Assembly (NCBI GenBank): GCA_965224435.1
Contig: OZ245048.1
Location: 2,666,001 to 2,730,000 of the forward strand
DNA: 64,000 nt
Direction of reading: 5' to 3'
From: JAJRQY01 sp965224435
GTDB lineage: Bacteria; Actinomycetota; Acidimicrobiia; Acidimicrobiales; SZUA-35
The notes under the pieces are model-generated. The model was not told the origin of the DNA and made no database searches. It saw only the letters and a program-made list of their open reading frames with translations. This document shows, piece after piece, positions 58,819 to 64,000 of the stretch; position 1 is the first letter of the stretch, and every line of letters starts with the position of its first letter. A program made the translations under genes and the position numbers.

Positions 58819-60030
58819 CTAGTTGGAGGAAATGGTTCCACCGTTGAGACCAGCCATGATCTCGTCCATCTGAGCAATGACGTCGCCGGGAACTCGATCA
58901 CCACCAACGATGCTCAGGGTTGCTGGCACAGGATTGGGGCTGAACGCTTCTGAGTCGTTGAGTCCTGACCGGTGATCACCATCCAGTAAGCCATCAAGCG
59001 TCGAGTACAGGATGTGATCAAGCCCAACTTCGGCACTGGCAACAAGGCAGCTGTTGGCTTCTGGGGTCATGACTTGGTGGTCAACAACGGTTCCGATGCA
59101 AAGCACCGAGCCGTCGTGACGGGACGCTTCAACTAAGGCAGCGCTGCCGGTGATTCCACCAAACCCGACAACAACATCAACACCCTGTTCGATGACTTGG
59201 CGTGTCTTGGTGGAAGCCCAAAGCGGGTCGTTGTAGCCGGGAGCCGTCGACGTGGGGTGGAATGAGGTGAAGAGCTGGACTTGAGGGTTGATGAATTGGG
59301 CGCCTGTTTCGAAGCCGGTTTTGAATTGGACTGCGGCCGGGTCTGAGTCCGGGCCAATGACGGCGGCAATCTTGCCAGTCTCGGTCGTCAATGCAGCCAG
59401 CGCTCCGGCAAGGAAGCCCGAGTCTTGATAGGCGAAGCTAAGCGTCACCGGATTCGTTGGTGTCAGATCTCCTTGCTTGGCTGCGTCTTGTGCTCCGGCA
59501 CCCGAGACCGACTCCGGTATCGCCTCCATAGAGATGAAGGTTGTGTCTGGGTAGTCCGTGGCTGATCGTGATACCAGTAGTCCGGTTGGATCTCCGGCGA
59601 CGATGATGATGTCGAAGAATTCGTGGGCAAAGTCTTTGACCTTGTATTCCAGGTGGGTCACGTCTTCGGCTTCGAGAACCTCGACGATCGATTCGTGCTC
59701 GGCTTCGATTTGCTCCAGGTCGCCTAAGAGGTACGGCAAGGGGATGGCTCCGGGAGCGATGGCCAACCCAATGCAGAGCGTTTCTTCGCTCTCACAACCG
59801 CGATCTGTGTCGACAGACTCGAGCGTGTTATTGGCCAGCAGCTCCGGCGTTACTGCAGGATCAGCACCAGAACTCTCATTGACCAGACCGTCGCTTCCAG
59901 CCTCGCCAGCAGCGCCGCCTACGACATTGCTGCTGCAGCTGGCTACGAGCAGCAAGGCAGCAACGGTCATGGTCAAAACAGACCACGACCGCAAGGGTCC
60001 GACGGTGGGGATCAGGTGAGCGCTAGCCAT
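58819..60030 (-). CDS. Second BMP-family lipoprotein
   Basis: The 403-residue protein has a lipobox (LLLVASC near 27-33) and a diverged BMP domain: LSFAYQDSGFLAGALAALTT, GKIAAVIGPDSDPAAVQFKTGF, VVVGFGGITGSAALVEASRHD. It differs clearly from the lipoprotein at 52498 and lacks the Glu-rich linker, so it may bind another ligand for the same importer or act as a sensor. An extra 100-residue N-terminal region (about 55-165) precedes the BMP core. It is convergent with add and its own promoter lies in 60031-60120. Confidence 0.88.
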   Translation of the reverse strand: MASAHLIPTVGPLRSWSVLTMTVAALLLVASCSSNVVGGAAGEAGSDGLVNESSGADPAVTPELLANNTLESVDTDRGCESEETLCIGLAIAPGAIPLPYLLGDLEQIEAEHESIVEVLEAEDVTHLEYKVKDFAHEFFDIIIVAGDPTGLLVSRSATDYPDTTFISMEAIPESVSGAGAQDAAKQGDLTPTNPVTLSFAYQDSGFLAGALAALTTETGKIAAVIGPDSDPAAVQFKTGFETGAQFINPQVQLFTSFHPTSTAPGYNDPLWASTKTRQVIEQGVDVVVGFGGITGSAALVEASRHDGSVLCIGTVVDHQVMTPEANSCLVASAEVGLDHILYSTLDGLLDGDHRSGLNDSEAFSPNPVPATLSIVGGDRVPGDVIAQMDEIMAGLNGGTISSN

Positions 60031-60122
60031 CTCCTGACTATCGGCCGATAGCGCCTCAAATCCAGTGGTGCAATCTGGTCAACAAGCGCCACTGAGCCTC
60101 CATTCACTGATTGACTCGATGT

Positions 60123-60137
60123 TATACGTACCGTATA
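60123..60137. promoter_or_regulatory. Palindrome upstream of the toxin-antitoxin genes
   Basis: TATACG-TAC-CGTATA is a perfect 15-base palindrome eight bases before the antitoxin start, and ACGTAT recurs beside it. RHH antitoxins autoregulate by binding such sites, so it is a good candidate operator overlapping the -10 region. Confidence 0.6.
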
Positions 60138-60145
60138 CCAAACGT

Positions 60146-60397
60146 ATGACTACGCCAGTACCAACCCGCTTCTCCGATGAACAACTGCAAGTTCTCGATC
60201 GACTGGTAGCCGACGGCATTGCCGACAACCGGTCCGACGTCATCCGGCTTGCCCTAAGTAATCTCGATGAGTCGGTGAGGCGGGCAAGTATTGGGAAGCA
60301 GATCGCCGATTCGTACCGCTCCCAACCCCAAAATGAAGACGAGGACGCGCTAGCGATGGCCAACGCACTCTCTCTCACCGAGGCCGAGTCATGGTAA
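60146..60397 (+). CDS. Ribbon-helix-helix antitoxin
   Basis: ATG at 60146 gives 83 residues: the N-terminal strand (TPVPTRFSDEQLQVLDRLVA) and RSDVIRLALSNL helix form the ribbon-helix-helix DNA-binding fold, followed by a helical, acidic toxin-binding tail. The overlap of 7 bp with the toxin gene is typical of type II toxin-antitoxin pairs. A frame open from 60065 includes the operator palindrome and is not the start. Confidence 0.9.
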   Translation: MTTPVPTRFSDEQLQVLDRLVADGIADNRSDVIRLALSNLDESVRRASIGKQIADSYRSQPQNEDEDALAMANALSLTEAESW

Positions 60398-60717
60398 GCC
60401 GAGCAGACATGAGCCAGGGAGAATTGTGGCTTCTGGAACCACCGAACAGCAAACGTCGACCCGTCCTTGTCGTTTCTCGAAACGAGTCCATCCCGGTTCT
60501 CAACAACATCGTTGTGGCCCCGGTGACCAGCACAATTCGCTCGATTCCGACCTGCCTAGCGGTCGGACCAGAAGAAGGTATCGATCACGACAGTGTTGCG
60601 ACGTTCCACAATCTAGCGACCGTGCCCAAGTCCCTGCTCACCACGCGTCTCGGTTCTCTCGGACTTAGTGGCCGACAGCAGATTTGTGAAGCCCTGTCCG
60701 CTCTTGCTGATTGCTAG
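60391..60717 (+). CDS. MazF/PemK-family toxin
   Basis: The 108-residue protein has the MazF hallmarks QGELWLLEPPNSKRRPVLVV (loop with a conserved basic residue), NNIVVAPVTSTIR and the C-terminal helix GSLGLSGRQQICEAL. MazF toxins are sequence-specific mRNA interferases that arrest translation when the antitoxin is degraded. A second in-frame Met (MSQGELW, codon 7) starts closer to the fold. The pair is intact, with no frameshift. Confidence 0.93.
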   Translation: MVSRADMSQGELWLLEPPNSKRRPVLVVSRNESIPVLNNIVVAPVTSTIRSIPTCLAVGPEEGIDHDSVATFHNLATVPKSLLTTRLGSLGLSGRQQICEALSALADC

Positions 60718-60746
60718 CGGTGCCACCAAGCTAGGAGTCGACGCGC

Positions 60747-61517
60747 TTAGTAGGCCCCGTTGTCGTCGGTGGCAACCATCTGGCCGACCGTGCGCAAACA
60801 GATCACCACATCGCCACCGAGCGTTCGGTTCAGGGCGTAGTCAACGTCGAGCATGATGCGCTCGTCGAAGCCGAGATTACTTCGTCCATTCACCTGCCAC
60901 AAGCCGGTGAGTCCGGGCTTTACCCGTAGGACCGTGTCGATGGCTGGGCCGAACCGGTCGACTTCATCCAGCAGGTTTGGTCGTGGACCGACCAGGCTCA
61001 TGTCGCCACGCAGAACGTTGAACAGTTGAGGAAGTTCGTCAAGACTGGTTCGGCGGATGAAGCGACCAACCTTGGTGACCCGCGGGTCGCGGCGCAACTT
61101 GTGATAGCGCTCGTACTCTTCACGAGCAGTCGGGTCTTCGTCCAACATGGCCTGAAGTTGAGCTTCGGCGTCATGGCTCATTGAACGGAACTTGAAGGCA
61201 GAGAACTGGCTTGTCCCCTTGCCGATCCGCTTGCTTCGGTAGACAACAGCGCCACGTGAGGTCAAACCAACCAGCAAGGCAGTAAGCAGGAAGACCGGCG
61301 AAAGCAGGATGATTCCCAGACCAGATGCTAGGAGATCGAAGGATCGAACCGCAGCGCGCTGCTTGCGCGAAGGCTCGCGCTCATTGAGGACAAAACCCTG
61401 TGAGCGCAGCTGAATAGCTGGCGGGTCAACAGTAAGATCGAGGATGGCCTCGCCGCCCGCCTGGCGCCGTAGATCCTCGGTCTCTCGTTGATCGACCGAA
61501 TGGTCGAGCACGATCAT
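60747..61517 (-). CDS. Polyprenyl-phosphate sugar-phosphate transferase (WcaJ/PglC-like)
   Basis: The 256-residue protein has one reentrant/transmembrane segment (LLASGLGIILLSPVFLLTALL), RIGKGTSQFSAFKFRSM, the catalytic dyad in RRTSLDELPQLFNVLRGDMS, SLVGPRPN and the C-terminal RVKPGLTGLWQVNGRS. It transfers a sugar phosphate to the lipid carrier to begin exopolysaccharide or glycan synthesis. About 55 variable residues precede the domain. No other glycan genes adjoin apart from the degenerate relative at 63477. The gene at 61622 lies upstream on the same strand. Confidence 0.94.
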   Translation of the reverse strand: MIVLDHSVDQRETEDLRRQAGGEAILDLTVDPPAIQLRSQGFVLNEREPSRKQRAAVRSFDLLASGLGIILLSPVFLLTALLVGLTSRGAVVYRSKRIGKGTSQFSAFKFRSMSHDAEAQLQAMLDEDPTAREEYERYHKLRRDPRVTKVGRFIRRTSLDELPQLFNVLRGDMSLVGPRPNLLDEVDRFGPAIDTVLRVKPGLTGLWQVNGRSNLGFDERIMLDVDYALNRTLGGDVVICLRTVGQMVATDDNGAY

Positions 61518-61621
61518 CTGGGAAGTGTCCTTACCTTTCCGCCATCAAACTCGGATTTGGTATCGAAACTGTAATATACACCAACTGCTCGCGAAACGTG
61601 GTCGGGCCACCACAATGGCCC

Positions 61622-61954
61622 CTACTGAGCTCCGTTTCGCCGCCGGCGAGTCTCCTCATCACCAACCATGGCTTCGATCTCCTTGAGTTGGGATCGCAAG
61701 CGGTCACGTTGAAACCGCAGTGCATCTCGTTCGCTGGTGAGGACTGTGAGGTCGATGATTTCCCGCTCAGTCGCCGATTTCGATGCCCTCGTCAGGTCGA
61801 TGGTCGCCGCTGCCTCAGTCCTAACCCTTTGACCCGATGAAGGTCTGCGCCGCCACGCAAGCCAACCAATACCCAAGCCAACCAGGGCGGACAGCGCCAG
61901 TAGCAGAAACCATTCGCCAACAAGCCAGGCCATGTCCGAGAACCATTCCATCAC
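61622..61954 (-). CDS. Small membrane-anchored coiled-coil protein
   Basis: The 110-residue protein has one helix (VGEWFLLLALSALVGLGIGWLA), a basic patch (WRRRP) and a highly charged helical tail (SERDALRFQRDRLRSQLKEI) that fits a coiled coil. An alternative start is the second Met. The arrangement recalls the protein at 25363-25824. It lies between the sugar transferase and the OmpA-like protein on the same strand, which suggests a shared envelope role, but no function is known. Confidence 0.75.
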   Translation of the reverse strand: MMEWFSDMAWLVGEWFLLLALSALVGLGIGWLAWRRRPSSGQRVRTEAAATIDLTRASKSATEREIIDLTVLTSERDALRFQRDRLRSQLKEIEAMVGDEETRRRRNGAQ

Positions 61955-62011
61955 TTCATCCCCTCGATCTCGTCAAACCTGACTCTGATCTGTTCAGACT
62001 TGCCCATCTTG

Positions 62012-62881
62012 TCATGTTGTTGCGTCCACCGCAGCCTCGATGACGACTCGCCTATTCTGTTGCTTGCCAACGATTGTGTCGTTGTCCGCTATGGGTTCGG
62101 ATGAACCCTTGCCAGCGGTCGTCATCCTGTCAGCGTCGATGCCGCGGATGATCAGGTGGTTGGCTATTGATTGGGCTCGAGCCACGCTCAAGAGCTGGTT
62201 GGCCGTTTCGTTTCCGGCAAGATCGGTATGGCCGGTGATGTGGAGTGAGAGATCGTGGTTGGCTTCCAGCAAGTCGTGAAGCTCATCCAACAGGACTTCG
62301 GTCTCGGGTGTTGGCACTGCGGTGGAGAAGATGAACTCGACGGTCCGGCCCGCAAGGAGCAGCTCCAATTGGACTGCTGGATCGCTGTCGTTTGCTGGCG
62401 TCGTAGTCGTGGTGGTGGCACTGACTGCTTCGGTTGTCGGAGGTTCCGTAGTCAACGCAGCCGGAGTCTGAGTGGTGGTCGTCGACTCTGTGGTTGGAAG
62501 TTCGGTCGTTGGAGATTCGGTCGTTGTCGCTCCAGCAGCTGGGAGACGGGTGGCGTCTGTGGTTTCCTGCGAATCAGGGTCAAGCACATTGACACCGGCG
62601 ACGCCGTTGAGTCCAGCCAACGCGCTCACAACCTCATCAACTTGTTGTGTATCGAGCGAGCCCTGACTCAGGTTGGCGGTTCGGCCTTCCCAGTCAATGC
62701 TCGCTCCCTGGGACCGGGCCTGAACAACGACCGCGAGTTCGCTGGCAGTGCCCTCCAGAGAGGATTCAACTCGATGCAGAGCCCAGCTTCCGCCAAGAAC
62801 CCCTGCACCAAGAACCCATCCGGCAAGCGTTAGCCCAGCGAGAGCGCCACCTTGCCGACGGTCCCCGCCTAATGAAGACAC
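62012..62881 (-). CDS. BON/OmpA-domain envelope protein
   Basis: The 289-residue protein has a membrane anchor (LAGLTLAGWVLGAGVLGGSWAL), a BON-like region (about 38-100, VVSALAGLNGVAGVNVLD), a long Thr/Pro linker (about 110-165) and a C-terminal OmpA-like peptidoglycan-binding domain with LHITGHTDLAGNETANQLLS and QQNRRVVIEAA. The final domain carries the usual Asp/Arg contacts with diaminopimelate. It likely tethers the membrane to peptidoglycan, as mycobacterial OmpATb/ArfA does. Confidence 0.92.
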   Translation of the reverse strand: MSSLGGDRRQGGALAGLTLAGWVLGAGVLGGSWALHRVESSLEGTASELAVVVQARSQGASIDWEGRTANLSQGSLDTQQVDEVVSALAGLNGVAGVNVLDPDSQETTDATRLPAAGATTTESPTTELPTTESTTTTQTPAALTTEPPTTEAVSATTTTTTPANDSDPAVQLELLLAGRTVEFIFSTAVPTPETEVLLDELHDLLEANHDLSLHITGHTDLAGNETANQLLSVARAQSIANHLIIRGIDADRMTTAGKGSSEPIADNDTIVGKQQNRRVVIEAAVDATT

Positions 62882-63054
62882 TGCCTATTCATCGATCACC
62901 AGACCCGCACCAGAACCTCATTGGGACAACAGTAGTCCGGCCAGGTCGGCAATGGCCGCTTGTTGGTGGCGACTGCTCCTGGTGGATAGAACCGATTCCG
63001 GCGAAGATCCATGCACAATTGCAGCACATCTCCGCTGTTGGCTACACACCACCG

Positions 63055-63120
63055 GAAAAACTCCTATTCTAAGTGTCGAAAAACTCCTATACTAACGTTC
63101 GAAAAACTCCAATACTGGAG
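63055..63120 (+). repeat. Triplicated 23-bp repeat beside the DUF4143 remnant
   Basis: Three units start at 63055, 63078 and 63101 with a strict 23-base spacing and share GAAAAACTCC(T/A)AT(T/A)CT. The last unit runs directly into the first codons of the ATPase remnant. The 62882-63054 stretch before it has no gene I can support. Confidence 0.85.
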
Positions 63121-63469
63121 GAGTGGGTTCCCTGCTTGAGAACCTGGTAGCAATGAACTGTCGGCCCAAACAGCATGGTCGCCCTCAGCGACACGGTTGC
63201 TTCATTGGCGAGACAGCAAGGCCGGTCGAGAAGTTGATCTGGTCCTTCGCCGGGACGATGGATCCATGCTGGCCATCGAGGTGAAGTCTGCTTCCACCGT
63301 GTCCCTCTCCGACGCAAAGGGATTGATCGCATTTGCTCAAGCAGCCGGAGAGCAGCTAACTCGCAGCATCATTGTCTATACCGGACGAGCAACCTTGCAA
63401 CTGGAAGAGAACATCTGGGCTATCCCCCTCGCATCCTTATTTGGACAGCACCGATCGGCTCCGGACTAG
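63121..63469 (+). pseudogene. Remnant of an AAA ATPase with DUF4143 (C-terminal fragment, frameshifted)
   Basis: The frame beginning GVGSLLENLVAM (63127 on) matches the start of the C-terminal DUF4143 region of AAA-type ATPases. A one-base deletion near 63155 (AATGAACTG where AATGGAACTG is expected) moves the rest, SAQTAWSPSATRLLHWRDS and KAGREVDLVLRRDDGSMLAI, into another frame, which continues to the stop at 63467-63469. The ATPase domain is missing entirely. Both parts are well preserved in sequence, so the loss looks recent. It ends eight bases before the stop of the convergent sugar transferase. Confidence 0.82.
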
Positions 63470-63476
63470 GCCTCAA

Positions 63477-64000
63477 CTAGCTACGGCCAGCGGTTTTCTG
63501 CTCGATGGCGTCCAGGCAGATCTTCAGATCAAGGCCAAAGGACTGGTCAGCCACATATCCAACGTCAAGCTCGGACTGAACCAGCGTGCCGTCTTCGTAG
63601 CTGCGCTCGTCCTTGGGAATAGGGCGAGGCTCCAGGATTCCTGGCTTGACCGACAAGATAATGGGCATCGCCGAGCCATAGAAGTGAGTCTCGGCTGGAC
63701 GCAGGGCCTTTGGCCCCACCAGGCTCATGTCACCGCTCAAGACATTGAGAAGCTGAGGCATCTTGTGCAGCCCTGTCTGATCAAGAAAGCGACCAATTGG
63801 GGTGAGCAAGGCGACTTCCTTGTCGCTGGTAATCCGGAATGCATGCTGCTGGAAACGCAGGCCTCGCTTGCCGATTCGCTCTTCGGAGAGAAACACCGGA
63901 CCCCGAGAGGTGAGGCGGATGGAGCAGGCGATCATGACGCCAACGGGGGTCAACACGAAGGCTGCGGCGCTGGCCGCCAGCAGGTCGAACACGGGCTTTG
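63477..64000 (-). CDS. Degenerate sugar-phosphate transferase-like protein (5' part may lie outside)
   Basis: The frame is open to the right edge; a GTG at 63992 is possible, but KPVFDLLAA reads on from upstream, as in full-length family members. It has the membrane segment (AASAAAFVLTPVGVMIAC), EERIGKRGLRF and MPQLLNVLSGDMSLVGPKAL. The catalytic dyad DE of the motif TSLDELPQ is replaced by HK in TGLHKMPQ, and the usual RPGITGWAQVNG part is KPGILEPRPIPKD. It is probably not catalytic as a transferase, unlike the homologue at 60747. It may be a regulatory or decaying paralogue. Confidence 0.82.
   Translation of the reverse strand, partial: KPVFDLLAASAAAFVLTPVGVMIACSIRLTSRGPVFLSEERIGKRGLRFQQHAFRITSDKEVALLTPIGRFLDQTGLHKMPQLLNVLSGDMSLVGPKALRPAETHFYGSAMPIILSVKPGILEPRPIPKDERSYEDGTLVQSELDVGYVADQSFGLDLKICLDAIEQKTAGRS

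Noticed and set aside
62882..63054. Small gene between the OmpA-like gene and the repeat
   Set aside because: Open frames there are short and lack a ribosome site; a fragment HQQAAIADLAGLLLSQ on the minus strand is suggestive but too short.

Overview
The window looks like a chromosomal segment of a high-GC Gram-positive, most likely an actinobacterium of the Acidimicrobiia type. The reasons are family content (an SCO6745-family protein, an AbiEi/DUF559 protein, an ECF42-type sigma factor next to a DGPF protein, a PspC-domain histidine kinase with a PspC/toastrack partner), lipoproteins and an OmpA-like protein with long Thr-rich linkers, frequent GTG/TTG starts, and many 4-bp stop/start overlaps. 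The taxonomic call is inference. I saw no rRNA, tRNA, CRISPR array, transposase or complete phage module. About 56 protein genes are supported.

Layout. 1-11.2 kb (minus): a seven-gene unit, read right to left: a large secreted/membrane protein, an ABC exporter ATPase and ABC-2 permease, a membrane protein with a Gly/Glu/Gln tract, a MoxR ATPase, a DUF58 protein, and a giant protein with three VWA domains that runs off the left edge. 11.3-18.5 kb: PlsC acyltransferase, DGPF/ECF sigma pair, HAD phosphatase, thiolase-like protein, secreted fibronectin III protein. 18.7-26.7 kb: GNAT, OtsA, alcohol dehydrogenase + AroA + two small proteins, an orphan sugar-type ABC ATPase, a membrane-anchored coiled-coil protein, NudC. 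26.8-34.5 kb: an envelope-stress block with a MacB-like permease and ATPase, a NarL-type regulator, a PspC histidine kinase, and divergently a PspC/toastrack protein and a small membrane protein. Two intergenic regions of this block share an 18-bp motif, the likely operator of the regulator.

34.6-45.8 kb: a possible PD-(D/E)XK nuclease with winged helix, a PEP-utilising-enzyme relative, an L,D-transpeptidase, a class V aminotransferase, an SCO6745-family protein, a methyltransferase, an acyl-CoA thioesterase, a GH3 lipoprotein, a Cys-rich protein, uracil-DNA glycosylase and a PAP2-type phosphatase. 45.75-48.93 kb: three copies of a near-perfect hairpin element of about 48 bp delimit a small accessory segment (two exported proteins, one with foreign codon usage, and an AbiEi/DUF559 protein). 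This is the most unusual structure in the window. 48.9-52.3 kb: an orphan ParA, thymidine kinase, an alpha/beta hydrolase and a Cof-type HAD phosphatase preceded by two mini-ORFs made by an 11-bp tandem repeat.

52.5-60.0 kb: nucleoside uptake and salvage: BMP lipoprotein, strong terminator, duplicated-ATPase-domain protein, two permeases, adenosine deaminase and, convergently, a second BMP lipoprotein. 60.1-64 kb: a MazEF-like toxin-antitoxin pair, an intact sugar-phosphate transferase, a small coiled-coil protein, a BON/OmpA protein, a triplicated 23-bp repeat abutting a truncated and frameshifted DUF4143 ATPase remnant, and a second sugar transferase with a degenerate active site cut by the right edge. 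Short tandem repeats, mostly with 15-bp period, sit in or beside the ends of at least seven genes.
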